Translations under genes and position numbers: made by a program
Assembly (NCBI RefSeq): GCF_900078195.1
Contig: NZ_FJVE01000006.1
Location: forward strand, 808,501 to 872,500
From: Clostridium sp. Marseille-P299
GTDB lineage: Bacteria; Bacillota; Clostridia; Lachnospirales; Lachnospiraceae
DNA length: 64,000 nucleotides
Reading direction: 5' to 3'
Notes under the pieces: model-generated
Databases searched by the model: none
What the model was told of the DNA's origin: nothing
What the model saw: only the letters and a program-made list of their open reading frames with translations
Part shown: one piece after another, positions 1 through 8,933 of the stretch
Numbering within the stretch: the first letter of the stretch is position 1
Layout of the letters: every line of letters starts with the position of its first letter

Positions 1-1581
1 TGCACAAGTATCTACTGTTTTATATGCAGCGATAATGTTATATTCATTCTTACGAAGATTTTTAACTTCTTCTAGAGATTTTCCACTAAATTCTGCAATT
101 ACTCGATCTGGATACTCTAAACGTTTTGCTTCTAACATTAACTCTTTTGTTAAAGGCTCAGTTGCTAAACGTGCTTCCATTTCAACTAAAATAGCGATTT
201 TGTCAATAAACCAAAGATCAATTTTTGTAATATCGTTGATTACTTCTGGAGAAATCTTACGACGTAGTGCTTCTGCAATTACGAAAATTCTTCGGTCATC
301 GATTAAATGTAATTGTTCTTTGATATCCTCATCGGAATACTTGGAGTAATCTCCATACTTCATGCTATAGATATTCTGCTCTAAGGAACGAATTGCCTTC
401 ATTAGGGCACCTTCGAAGTTCGTACAGATACTCATAACTTCACCAGTTGCCTTCATTTGAGTTGTTAAAGTTCTCTTTGCCATGATAAACTTATCAAATG
501 GCCACTTTGGAATTTTTACAACGCAATAATCAAGTGCTGGCTCAAAGCTTGCTACTGTCTTACCAGTAATCGCATTTGGAATCTCATCCAATGTATAACC
601 AAGTGCAATCTTTGCTGCAACTTTAGCGATTGGATATCCAGTTGCTTTGGATGCAAGTGCAGAAGAACGAGATACTCGTGGGTTAACTTCGATAACGCAA
701 TATTCGAAACTATCTGGTTTTAATGCATATTGAACATTACATCCACCAGTGATATTAAGTTCTGTGATGATGTTAAGTGCTGAGCTTCTTAACATTTGAT
801 ATTCTTTATCGGATAATGTTTGAGATGGTGCAACAACGATACTATCTCCAGTGTGAACACCTACTGGGTCAAGATTTTCCATGTTACAAACAGTGATACA
901 GTTACCTGCGCTATCACGCATTACTTCGTATTCAATTTCCTTCCAACCAGCAATACAACGTTCAATTAAACATTGTCCTACACGGCTAAGACGAAGACCA
1001 TTGGTACAAATATCGATTAATTCTTCTTCGTTATTTGCAATACCGCCGCCAGAACCACCAAGAGTATAAGCAGGTCTTACTACGACTGGGTAACCGATTT
1101 CATTAGAGAATGCAACTGCTGCTTCTACAGTTGTTACAACTTCACTAGGTGCGCATGGTTCACCAATCTTCTCCATTGTGTTCTTAAATTCCAAACGATC
1201 TTCTGCTTTCTTAATAGTAAGTGATGTAGTACCGATTAACTTAACGCCACTTTCTGCTAAGAATCCAGATTCTTCAAGTTCCATTGCTATATTTAAAGCT
1301 GCCTGACCACCAAGTGTTGGTAAAACACTATCTGGTTTTTCTTTTAAGATAATTTGTTTTACGATGTCTGGTGTCAATGGTTCAATGTAAACCATATCAG
1401 CAATATCTTTATCTGTCATGATTGTTGCTGGATTGGAATTTACTAATACTACAGTAATTCCTTCTTCTTTTAATGAACGACAAGCTTGTGTTCCTGCGTA
1501 GTCAAATTCTGCTGCTTGACCGATGACAATAGGGCCGGATCCAATAACTAAAACTTTTTTAATTTCACTATTCTTTGGCAT
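1..1581 (-). CDS. carB: carbamoyl-phosphate synthase large subunit, N-terminal part (cut by window edge)
   Basis: This subunit makes carbamoyl phosphate from bicarbonate, ATP and the ammonia delivered by CarA, feeding pyrimidine and arginine synthesis. Only the first 527 codons lie in the window; the frame is open to base 1. The start reads [20 protein letters not shown], the usual CarB beginning. The first ATP-grasp domain follows, with [13 protein letters not shown] near residue 165 and [14 protein letters not shown] near residue 300, both CarB signatures. The start codon shares one base with the carA stop (TAATG), so the two subunits are translationally coupled. The missing C-terminal half would hold the second ATP-grasp and the allosteric domain. 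The identity is secure. Confidence 0.96.
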   Translation of the reverse strand, partial: MPKNSEIKKVLVIGSGPIVIGQAAEFDYAGTQACRSLKEEGITVVLVNSNPATIMTDKDIADMVYIEPLTPDIVKQIILKEKPDSVLPTLGGQAALNIAMELEESGFLAESGVKLIGTTSLTIKKAEDRLEFKNTMEKIGEPCAPSEVVTTVEAAVAFSNEIGYPVVVRPAYTLGGSGGGIANNEEELIDICTNGLRLSRVGQCLIERCIAGWKEIEYEVMRDSAGNCITVCNMENLDPVGVHTGDSIVVAPSQTLSDKEYQMLRSSALNIITELNITGGCNVQYALKPDSFEYCVIEVNPRVSRSSALASKATGYPIAKVAAKIALGYTLDEIPNAITGKTVASFEPALDYCVVKIPKWPFDKFIMAKRTLTTQMKATGEVMSICTNFEGALMKAIRSLEQNIYSMKYGDYSKYSDEDIKEQLHLIDDRRIFVIAEALRRKISPEVINDITKIDLWFIDKIAILVEMEARLATEPLTKELMLEAKRLEYPDRVIAEFSGKSLEEVKNLRKNEYNIIAAYKTVDTCA

Positions 1582-2843
1582 TATGCATTTACCTCCATCA
1601 TCTTGATAAACTCATCAAATAGGAACTCTGAATCTTGTGGTCCAGCACACGCTTCTGGATGAAATTGTACTGTATAGATATTTTTATTATTATAAGAAAG
1701 ACCTTCGATTGTTTTGTCATTCGCATTGATAAATCTAACTTTGGCAACTTCTTTATCAATGGAATCTTCCACTACCACGTATCCGTGATTTTGAGAGGAT
1801 AAGTAAACTCTTCCTGTCTCTAAATCTTTTACCGGATGGTTAGCGCCTCGATGTCCGTATTTTAACTTTGTTGTTTTAAAGCCATGTGCAAGTGCCATTA
1901 ATTGATGTCCGAGACAGATTGCAAAGATAGGCACGCCACTTTCGCTTAATTTTTTAATTTCTGCAATGATTTCAACACATTCCGCTGGATCTCCAGGTCC
2001 ATTGGATAACATAATTCCATCTGGATGGCTTGCTAAAATTTCTTCTGCTGATGTACTTGCAGGATAAACTGTAACTTCACAGCCTCTCTTTAATAAACAA
2101 TGTTCAATGTTACGTTTTGAACCAAAGTCCATTAAAGCAACCTTATAATGTTTTTGCACTAATTCTGGATTGTCGCTAATTTTATTAAGCCATTCCACTC
2201 CTTCAGCGCCTTTTACACTTGCTAAAGCAATTTCTCCATCACATACGCCATTTTCCTTTGCATGTTCAATTGCCTTTTTCATAGCTCCAGTTGCCATATA
2301 AGTCATTTTTGCAAGTTCGAAATCTGTTGGTTTAAATGCATCTGGTGTTGTAACTGTTTTTTCTTTACAAGTTACTTTGTTAACTACACCTGTTACGGTA
2401 TAATCTTTTAGTCTACCAATTACTTCTTCTAAATTAAAGTTTTCATTCGTAGTAATCATACCATTCATTGTTCCGTGTTCACGTAAAACTTTTGTAAGCA
2501 TTCTTGTATCGATACCAGCGATTCCTGGGATGTCATTTTCTTTTAAGAAAGTATCAATGCTTACTTCACTTCTAAAGTTACTTGGTACTCTAGATACTTC
2601 TCTTACGATAAACCCGTCTGGCCAAGCTTTTGTTGACTCCATATCAGAATGACTCACTCCATAATTTCCAATGAGTGGATATGTCATTACAACCGCCTGT
2701 CCTGCATAGGATGGATCCGTTAAAATCTCCAGATAACCTGTCATTGAGGTATTAAATACAATTTCACTTATAACCTCTTTCGTAGAACCAATGCTACTTC
2801 CAGAGAAAACATGCCCGTCTTCTAGTATTAGATAAGCTTTCAT
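1581..2843 (-). CDS. carA: carbamoyl-phosphate synthase small (glutaminase) subunit
   Basis: This subunit hydrolyses glutamine and channels ammonia to CarB. At 420 residues it is slightly longer than the usual 360-380. The N-terminal CPSase small-chain domain (about 1-150) contains [20 protein letters not shown]. The class I glutamine amidotransferase domain (about 230-415) contains FAICLGHQ with the nucleophile Cys and [10 protein letters not shown] with the catalytic His and Glu partner region. Residues about 175-215 form a lysine/glutamate-rich stretch longer than in E. coli. A strong AGGAGG stands six bases before the ATG. The gene is first in a carAB operon with a leader of about 330 bases (see the leader entry). 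Confidence 0.97.
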   Translation of the reverse strand: MKAYLILEDGHVFSGSSIGSTKEVISEIVFNTSMTGYLEILTDPSYAGQAVVMTYPLIGNYGVSHSDMESTKAWPDGFIVREVSRVPSNFRSEVSIDTFLKENDIPGIAGIDTRMLTKVLREHGTMNGMITTNENFNLEEVIGRLKDYTVTGVVNKVTCKEKTVTTPDAFKPTDFELAKMTYMATGAMKKAIEHAKENGVCDGEIALASVKGAEGVEWLNKISDNPELVQKHYKVALMDFGSKRNIEHCLLKRGCEVTVYPASTSAEEILASHPDGIMLSNGPGDPAECVEIIAEIKKLSESGVPIFAICLGHQLMALAHGFKTTKLKYGHRGANHPVKDLETGRVYLSSQNHGYVVVEDSIDKEVAKVRFINANDKTIEGLSYNNKNIYTVQFHPEACAGPQDSEFLFDEFIKMMEVNA

Positions 2844-3182
2844 ACAAATCCTCCTATTTTCAATATAATTATTTTTTAACTGCGACCGCTATACCTTGAT
2901 ATACTTTTTAAATTTCTCTACATTCTTATCTTTTAAATTTGCAAAAAAATAAGACGTATAGCCCCTTTTTAGTGTTCTGCCAAAAAAGTGGCATTTCCTA
3001 GGTTATACATCTCAAGTCATGAGGCTATTCGTACAACAACATGCTTGATGTCTATAGAATCAATATTGATGTACTACATATTAATGTAACGGCTCTTATG
3101 TTCTCATTGATTATCTATTCAGAAATCTAATGATATGTATTCCATCCATGATTTTCTCTGAATAAATACTCAAATTGTTGTA
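2844..3182 (-). promoter_or_regulatory. long carA leader with attenuator-like hairpins, class unknown
   Basis: This is the untranslated leader between the carA promoter (3183-3211) and its ATG. Three things are visible in transcript order. First, an 8-bp stem near the 5' end (3157-3164 with 3116-3123, TATTCAGA/TCTGAATA). Second, a long-range stem, 8 bp plus a 3-bp extension across one mismatch, between 3021-3032 and 2954-2965, enclosing a small TGCCA/TGGCA hairpin (2978-2993). Third, a run of seven U (2943-2949) just after the long stem, as in an intrinsic terminator. I find no PyrR-binding consensus, and it does not match a riboswitch class I know. A 22-codon open frame (2926-2994, MPLFWQNTKKGLYVLFFCKF and two more residues) overlaps the stem, so pyrL-like attenuation is possible but unproven. 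Confidence 0.5.
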
Positions 3183-3211
3183 ATGATACCATAACTTAAT
3201 TAAAATTACAA
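3183..3211 (-). promoter_or_regulatory. carA promoter
   Basis: On the minus strand, -35 TTGTAA (3206-3211) and -10 TATCAT (3183-3188) are separated by 17 bp. This places transcription start near 3176, about 330 bases before the carA ATG. Confidence 0.55.
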
Positions 3212-3454
3212 GTCAAAATTTTTATTAAATATATTATAATTTTATGCATATTATACAAAATTTTATTTATATATTGTAAATCAAAAAAAATACTCAATTG
3301 AATAAAAATGTTTAAAAATGTATATTTATTAGTAACCCTTAAACCAAAAATCTTTTGTTTTCTTATATATTATGTAATTCTAAATAAAACATGCACTACA
3401 TTAAAATTCATTGCATAAATTAACAGTAATCAGCAATTATGAGGTCAGATGTAA

Positions 3455-4810
3455 ATGCAGTCAAGCAACAATTCTTATGATATAAACTTTTTGACAAATC
3501 AATCCCTAAAAGAAAATAACATAAAAAAGAACCCAAGTCATAGTGCACAACTTAATGTATCACAAACGACAAATGAAGCTATAGGAACTGTACAATTTAA
3601 TGTTACTTCGGAATTGAATAACTTACCAGTTACTAATGCAACAATCAGAATCACATATACAGATGATCCTAATAATGAAGTAATAAAAGAAGTTACTACA
3701 AATGATTTTGGTCAAACGGATGTCATAGAACTTCCTGCTCCTCCTCTTGACTATAGTTTGGAACCAAACTCACCCCGTCCATACTCCGAATATACATTTA
3801 CTATTAGTGCACCTGGATATGAAGAAATAGCAATCTTCGGTGCTGAAATTCTTCCTGATGTCAAAGCAATACAAAACGTATCATTAATTCCAATTCCTCC
3901 TGAGGGCGAAGAAACTGCTGAAGAATTTACAATTCCTGATCATACTTTATATGGAGATTACCCTCCAAAAATTATTGAGGATGAAATCAAACCAGTCTCA
4001 GAAACTGGTGAAATCGTACTAAGTAGAGTAGTAATCCCTGAATTCGTTGTTGTTCACGATGGTCTCCCAAATGACGCCTCCGCAAAAAATTATTATGTAC
4101 GGTATCGTGATTATATTAAAAATGTTGCATCTAGTGAAATCTATGCCACATGGCCAGAGGCAACCATCTATGCCAATGTGCTAGCAATTCAGTCATTTAC
4201 CTTAAACAGAGTCTATACCGAATGGTATCGAAACAAAGGATACAACTTTACCATAACTTCATCCACTGCATACGATCACAAATGGATTCCTGAACGTAAT
4301 GTTTATGATACCATCAATACTGTCGTAGATAATATTTTTACAAACTTCCTTTCAAGGCCAAATGTTAGGCAGCCAATCCTAACGCAGTATTGTGATGGTA
4401 ATCGGGTATCATGTCCTGGATTAATGACACAATGGGGTTCCAAGGATTTAGGAGATCAAGGATATACTGCAATTGAAATTCTACGTTATTTTTATGGAGA
4501 ATCCATTTATATTAATTCTACTGATATTGTATCGGGAGTTCCGTCCTCTTTTCCTGGTTATGATTTAACGATTGGATCTAGTGGGGATGCTGTAAGACAA
4601 ATTCAAGAACAATTAAATGCAATCGCAGATGTATATTACCCAATTCCTAATATAGCTGTTGATGGTATTTACGGTCAAAATACAGCAGCTGCCGTTAGAG
4701 CTTTTCAAAAACAATTTGATATGCCACAAACGGGAATTGTAGATTTTCCAACCTGGTATAAAATTTCAGCGATTTATGTAGCTGTTACACGTATTGCTGA
4801 ATATCAATAG
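3455..4810 (+). CDS. SpoIID-like protein with C-terminal peptidoglycan-binding domain
   Basis: Probable spore- or wall-associated protein of 451 residues. Residues about 40-145 look like a carboxypeptidase-regulatory/Ig-like fold (NATIRITYTDD, YTFTISAPGY). Residues about 190-345 resemble the SpoIID/LytB domain (ATIYANVLAIQSFTLNRVY, then the LTQYCDG and MTQWGSKDLGDQGYTAIEIL blocks). Residues about 370-440 are a type 1 peptidoglycan-binding domain (GSSGDAVRQIQEQLN, VDGIYGQNTAAAVRAFQKQF). There is no signal peptide or membrane segment, which suits a protein packaged in the spore or mother cell. The ATG lies ten bases after a GAGG. The gene stands alone between divergent and convergent neighbours. 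Domain calls come from motif reading only; enzyme activity is not shown. Confidence 0.72.
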   Translation: MQSSNNSYDINFLTNQSLKENNIKKNPSHSAQLNVSQTTNEAIGTVQFNVTSELNNLPVTNATIRITYTDDPNNEVIKEVTTNDFGQTDVIELPAPPLDYSLEPNSPRPYSEYTFTISAPGYEEIAIFGAEILPDVKAIQNVSLIPIPPEGEETAEEFTIPDHTLYGDYPPKIIEDEIKPVSETGEIVLSRVVIPEFVVVHDGLPNDASAKNYYVRYRDYIKNVASSEIYATWPEATIYANVLAIQSFTLNRVYTEWYRNKGYNFTITSSTAYDHKWIPERNVYDTINTVVDNIFTNFLSRPNVRQPILTQYCDGNRVSCPGLMTQWGSKDLGDQGYTAIEILRYFYGESIYINSTDIVSGVPSSFPGYDLTIGSSGDAVRQIQEQLNAIADVYYPIPNIAVDGIYGQNTAAAVRAFQKQFDMPQTGIVDFPTWYKISAIYVAVTRIAEYQ

Positions 4811-4904
4811 TAGATGAAAGAATGTTCAAAGCACATTCTCCTCGTAACTACGGCAAACAAGCGCATTCGCTCTAGTGACACTTAAAGTTATAAATTTAAA
4901 AACA

Positions 4905-4957
4905 GGTCTATAAGTTCTTAGTGTGTTTTAAAATCTCACATTAAGAACTTGTAGACC
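4905..4957. terminator. bidirectional terminator
   Basis: Long inverted repeat (GGTCTATAAGTTCTTAGTG paired with CACATTAAGAACTTGTAGACC, one mismatch region) between two convergent genes. It could end both. Confidence 0.75.
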
Positions 4958-4973
4958 CTCTAATTTCTTACCT

Positions 4974-5936
4974 CTACCATGCAAACTGACATGGTTCTCT
5001 TTTATCTAAAGTATCAAATTCATATCCATTCTCTTTAATATTATCGATTAATTTTGGTAAGATCGAAACTGTTTTACTATTAATCTGTGAATCATGCAAT
5101 AAAACAACCGGACATTGAAATCGGTAAATATCTTTTTTAATATTTTTCATTATTGAATTTGTAGTAGGTTTTCCAACCGCATCCTCCCCACTTACATTCC
5201 AATCATAATGGGTAAATCCTCTTCTTTCCATTTCAACAATTAACTGTTTACGAATTTTTTTCACATACATATTATAGCTTCCACCAGGAAAACGATAAAT
5301 ATTCGGTTTTACACCTGTTGCCTCAACAACAATATTATATATTTTCTCATAATCAGCTAGAAAACTATCTACAGAACGGTAGAGACTTTTATAATCATGA
5401 TGATAGGTATGTAGACCAATTTTATGTCCCCTACTTACAATTTCTTTTAAGCACTCAATTTCTTTCTCGCTCATTGTTTCACCAACAACGAAAAATGTAG
5501 CTTTTACATTTTTCTCATCTAATATGTCAAGAATCTTCCAGGTTAGGTCACTTGGACCATCATCAAAGGTTAGATAGCACACTTTTCTTCCATCCCCAGG
5601 ACTTTTTTGTTCTCCAATCGGTACTGTATATAAAGAAGGATACGAAGAAACATAGGCTGGATCTTTACTTACTTCGATATCATTATCACCTACATCTTTA
5701 TTTAAAATAATTGATGCCTCAACCTCCTCATAATCTTCGTTTATTTCCAAGGTATTTCCTTGTTTGTTTCTAACAATTTCATTCTCTAACGTCACAAAAA
5801 TTGCAAGTTCATTTAAATCTTCAAATTGAACATTGGAAGATAGATTAACAGCACTACTATGATTTAAATATATTAATCGTCCAATTAACGCCAATAAAAT
5901 TAAAAGCAATAAATATGCTATCGTATTATTCTTCAT
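4974..5936 (-). CDS. membrane-anchored polysaccharide deacetylase (NodB domain)
   Basis: Carbohydrate esterase family 4 type deacetylase of 320 residues, probably acting on peptidoglycan or another N-acetylated glycan outside the membrane. Residues about 6-24 form one transmembrane segment (YLLLLILLALIGRLIYL). A spacer of about 90 residues follows. The NodB domain occupies about 118-310: YLTFDDGPS carries the catalytic base and metal Asp, LHTYHHDY the metal-binding histidines, YRFPGGSYN the third motif, and VVLLHDS the C-terminal His motif. All key residues are present, so it should be active. It could be a PdaA-like spore cortex enzyme or a vegetative wall enzyme; the sequence does not decide. 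Confidence 0.88.
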   Translation of the reverse strand: MKNNTIAYLLLLILLALIGRLIYLNHSSAVNLSSNVQFEDLNELAIFVTLENEIVRNKQGNTLEINEDYEEVEASIILNKDVGDNDIEVSKDPAYVSSYPSLYTVPIGEQKSPGDGRKVCYLTFDDGPSDLTWKILDILDEKNVKATFFVVGETMSEKEIECLKEIVSRGHKIGLHTYHHDYKSLYRSVDSFLADYEKIYNIVVEATGVKPNIYRFPGGSYNMYVKKIRKQLIVEMERRGFTHYDWNVSGEDAVGKPTTNSIMKNIKKDIYRFQCPVVLLHDSQINSKTVSILPKLIDNIKENGYEFDTLDKREPCQFAW

Positions 5937-5991
5937 TCATTTTCTCCATTCACATGCCGCTTTTATATCTTATGCAAATAGTAGAAAAAAA

Positions 5992-6029
5992 ATGAGCTAC
6001 CACAAAATTACTTATTTGTAATAGCTCAT
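5992..6029 (-). terminator. ilvE terminator
   Basis: On the minus strand, ATGAGCTATTAC pairs with GTAGCTCAT across a short loop and is followed by eight U. It lies directly downstream of the ilvE stop. Confidence 0.8.
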
Positions 6030-6036
6030 CTCTAAT

Positions 6037-7107
6037 TTATTTTACTTCCACGGTCCAATTATTTATATCTTCAACTTTACCTAACTGAATTCCTGTAATT
6101 GTATCATAAAGTTTCTGGCTAATCTCTCCAATACCGCCATCTTTAATCTGCATTACATGGTCTTGGAATCGAAGGTGTCCAACTGGAGATATAACTGCTG
6201 CTGTACCAGTACCAAACACTTCTTCAAGTGTTCCATTCTGGCTTGCTTCAAACAATTCCTCTGCGGAAACTCTTCTCTCTTCAACAGGTAATCCCCATTG
6301 CTTACAAAGTGTAATTACGGAATCTCTTGTTACACCTGGTAAAATGGAACCATTTAATTCTGGGGTTACAATTGTTCCATTGATTTTAAAGAAAATATTC
6401 ATAGCTCCAACTTCTTCTATGTATTTTCTTTCCTTTCCATCCAACCAAAGAACTTGAGAATACCCCTCATCATGTGCTTTATTTTGAGCTGCTAAAGAAG
6501 CAACGTAATTACCACCTGTTTTTGCTTCACCGATACCACCTTTTACTGCTCTCACATAATCATCTTCAATCCAAATCTTAACTGGATTTAAACCTTCTGC
6601 ATAATAGGCACCTACTGGAGAAAGAATTACTATGAATAAATAGCTATCTGCTGCTCGCACACCTAAGAAAGGATCAACTGCAATCATAAATGGTCTAATA
6701 TAAAGTGAGGTGCCTGGTTTGGTAGGAATCCAAGCTTCATCAACTTTTACAAGTGCTTTAATAGCATCTACAAAATCTTCATCTGGTAGTTCAGGCATAC
6801 ATAGTCTACGATTACTGCGATTGGCTCTTTCCGCATTTTTTTCAGGGCGGAATAGTAATACTCTTCCATCTTCTGTTTTATATGCCTTAAGTCCCTCAAA
6901 CATTTCCTGTCCGTAATGAAATACCATTGCCGATGGATCTAAGCTAATTGGCGCATATGGTACAATTCTAGCATCATGCCAACCCTGTCCCTTATCATAG
7001 TTCATAATAAACATATGATCAGTGAAAATAGTTCCAAACTTTAATGGATCATTTGCCGCTGGTAATGCCTTTGGTGTCTTTGTTTTTTCAATCTTAATAT
7101 CAAGCAT
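6037..7107 (-). CDS. ilvE: branched-chain amino acid aminotransferase
   Basis: PLP-dependent class IV aminotransferase that interconverts leucine, isoleucine and valine with their 2-oxo acids, using glutamate/2-oxoglutarate. At 356 residues it has the length of the longer (BCAT type II, mitochondrial-like) subgroup. Visible motifs are MVFHYGQEMFEGLKAYK near residue 60, YIRPFMIAVDPFLGVR near 140, the PLP-lysine region GGIGEAKTGGNYVASLAAQ near 190, and EVFGTGTAAVISPVGHL near 295. An AGAGGG lies shortly before the ATG. It is transcribed alone, with its own terminator; no other ilv/leu genes are in the window. Confidence 0.95.
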   Translation of the reverse strand: MLDIKIEKTKTPKALPAANDPLKFGTIFTDHMFIMNYDKGQGWHDARIVPYAPISLDPSAMVFHYGQEMFEGLKAYKTEDGRVLLFRPEKNAERANRSNRRLCMPELPDEDFVDAIKALVKVDEAWIPTKPGTSLYIRPFMIAVDPFLGVRAADSYLFIVILSPVGAYYAEGLNPVKIWIEDDYVRAVKGGIGEAKTGGNYVASLAAQNKAHDEGYSQVLWLDGKERKYIEEVGAMNIFFKINGTIVTPELNGSILPGVTRDSVITLCKQWGLPVEERRVSAEELFEASQNGTLEEVFGTGTAAVISPVGHLRFQDHVMQIKDGGIGEISQKLYDTITGIQLGKVEDINNWTVEVK

Positions 7108-7283
7108 AAAAACATCCCTCTTTCTTTTATCGTTTAATACTTCTTCTCATTAACGTCTTAAACCAATTTGTATTATTTATATCATAGTCTTACTAAACGT
7201 TTTTTTCAAGTTTTTTTTAAAAGAAAGTAATTCTGTCATGTTTTTTGATCTTGAGACTATTTAAATTGCTTAATAAAAATCAA

Positions 7284-7333
7284 AAGATTCCTCCAAGTGA
7301 ATAAAATAATATTCTAACCCTTGGAGGAATCTT
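7284..7333 (-). terminator. dfrA terminator
   Basis: A 14-bp perfect stem (AAGATTCCTCCAAG and its complement) lies 37 bases downstream of the dfrA stop. The T-run after it is weak. Confidence 0.65.
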
Positions 7334-7369
7334 AATAATATCTAAAATAGAAACATGGTTATTGCTTTC

Positions 7370-7861
7370 CTATTTTTTTCTCACATACTTACAAAATGAA
7401 TACTCTAAATCATAATAAGTCTGTTCTTCTGACTCAAGCTCTAAATACCAATCTTCTTTTTCATCTAAATTCGGAAAATAGGTATCTGCATGGTAACTGT
7501 AATCAATCTTTGTAACATGTGCAACATCACAATAAGGAAGCATTTGATTATAAATTGACGCTCCTCCAATGACATAAATATCTTCGGACTTATAATCTTT
7601 TGCTGCTTCTAATGCTTCTTCAATACTATTTACAACTATTGCATCTGGCACCTTTAAATCCTTTTGTCGAGATATAATAATGTTAAGACGGTTCTTTAAA
7701 GGTTTTCCACCAGGAAAGGTTTCAAGGGTTTTCTTGCCTAAAATAACTACTTTCCCAGTTGTTTCATCTCTAAAAAAACGCATATCTGCAGGAATGCTAA
7801 CCAAAAGTTTATTTTGATAACCAATTGCCCAATTTTTATCTACTGCAACAATCAAATTCAT
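7370..7861 (-). CDS. dfrA: dihydrofolate reductase
   Basis: NADPH-dependent reduction of dihydrofolate to tetrahydrofolate. It recycles the dihydrofolate made by thymidylate synthase, which is encoded 44 bases upstream. At 163 residues it has the normal length. Visible are MNLIVAVDKNWAIGYQNKLL (N-terminal strand and Met20-type loop), MRFFRDETTGKVVILGKKT with the cofactor motif, and DIYVIGGASIYNQMLP, the GG nucleotide motif. The ATG follows an AAAGG. The thyA-dfrA order suggests one transcript from the thyA promoter. No drug-resistance change can be judged by eye. Confidence 0.95.
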   Translation of the reverse strand: MNLIVAVDKNWAIGYQNKLLVSIPADMRFFRDETTGKVVILGKKTLETFPGGKPLKNRLNIIISRQKDLKVPDAIVVNSIEEALEAAKDYKSEDIYVIGGASIYNQMLPYCDVAHVTKIDYSYHADTYFPNLDEKEDWYLELESEEQTYYDLEYSFCKYVRKK

Positions 7862-7905
7862 GTATGATAAACCTTTCTAATTCAATATTTTATTTGCTCA
7901 AATAA

Positions 7906-8754
7906 TTAGATAGCAACAGGAATATTCGTTACTTTTTCACCATGCATATAATTATCCAAACGGAAATCATCTACTGTAAAATCATAAAAGTCTTTTTTCT
8001 CTGGATTCATCCAAAACGTTGGAGCATCATATGTTGGACGTTCAATTAATTCCTTAATAATTGGAATATGTCTATCATAAATATGGGCATCTGCAATCAC
8101 ATGAACTAACTCTCCTACTTCCATATCACAAGTACGAGCAAGCATATGCATAAGAACCGCATATTGACAAACATTCATATTATTTGCTGCTAAAATATCA
8201 CTAGATCTTTGATTTAAAATAGCATTTAACTTAAGCTTGTCACTATCTTTTTCCTTTGTACAGTTAAACGTCATACTATAAGCACAAGGATATAAATTCA
8301 TCTCGTGTAAGTCCTGATGTACATAAATATTTGTCATAATACGTCTACTAAAAGGATTATTTTTCAAATCATAGATTACTCGATCAACCTGATCCATTTC
8401 TCCTTCTTTGTATTTATGTTTAACAGATAATTGATATCCATAAGCCTTTCCAATGGAACCATTCTCATCTGTCCAGCTATCCCAAATCTTACTGTTTAAA
8501 TCTTTTACATTATTGGATTTCTTTTGCCATATCCAAAGAATTTCATCGATGCAAGTTTTAATCGCTGTTCTTCTTAACGTAATTGCAGGGAACTCCTTTG
8601 ATAAATCATAACGATTCACCACACCAAATTTTTTAATTGTATAAGCATAAGTTCCATCTTCCCATTTTGGTCTTACCTTTTCACCCTCTGTGCTTAACCC
8701 ATTTTCCAATACATCTTTACACATGTCGATAAAGATACGATCTGCTAAACTCAT
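7906..8754 (-). CDS. thyA: thymidylate synthase (Bacillus subtilis ThyA-like subgroup)
   Basis: Converts dUMP and methylene-tetrahydrofolate to dTMP and dihydrofolate. I chose the ATG at 8754 (MSLADRIFIDMCKDVLENG, 282 residues) because AGAGAGG precedes it by nine bases. A longer frame back to 8859 would run through the promoter and encode a hydrophobic, unrelated stretch. The catalytic Cys sits in LYPCAYS. The Cys is followed by Ala-Tyr rather than the usual His, as in the B. subtilis/phage phi3T type (CVY). LNQRSSD carries the phosphate-binding Arg. The usual LGNPFN loop reads AANNMN, keeping the Asn that selects dUMP. ADAHIYDRH and the C-terminal PVAI match the family. Confidence 0.92.
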   Translation of the reverse strand: MSLADRIFIDMCKDVLENGLSTEGEKVRPKWEDGTYAYTIKKFGVVNRYDLSKEFPAITLRRTAIKTCIDEILWIWQKKSNNVKDLNSKIWDSWTDENGSIGKAYGYQLSVKHKYKEGEMDQVDRVIYDLKNNPFSRRIMTNIYVHQDLHEMNLYPCAYSMTFNCTKEKDSDKLKLNAILNQRSSDILAANNMNVCQYAVLMHMLARTCDMEVGELVHVIADAHIYDRHIPIIKELIERPTYDAPTFWMNPEKKDFYDFTVDDFRLDNYMHGEKVTNIPVAI

Positions 8755-8800
8755 TCCATTCAACCTCTCTTCGTTCCCAAATAGTATTAACAATTTTTTT

Positions 8801-8830
8801 ATTATATCATAAAGTATACTCCGAATCCAA
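8801..8830 (-). promoter_or_regulatory. thyA promoter
   Basis: Minus strand -35 TTGGAT (8825-8830), 18-bp spacer and perfect -10 TATAAT (8801-8806). It starts the thyA-dfrA transcript and rules out the longer thyA reading frame. Confidence 0.65.
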
Positions 8831-8869
8831 TAAAAAAACTTTTTGAAAAATAAAATCATTTACATATGA

Positions 8870-8920
8870 AAAAGCTGATTTGTTATTATACCAAATATGG
8901 TAATTTACAGATCAGCTTTT
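8870..8920 (-). terminator. nrdD terminator
   Basis: AAAAGCTGAT pairs with ATCAGCTTTT around a second inner stem just after the nrdD stop. It separates nrdD from thyA. Confidence 0.7.
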
Positions 8921-8933
8921 CCCTTCATTTTCG

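Noticed and set aside
8755..8859. In-frame 35-codon extension of thyA
   Set aside because: It runs through the thyA promoter and has no SD; the start at 8754 has AGAGAGG.
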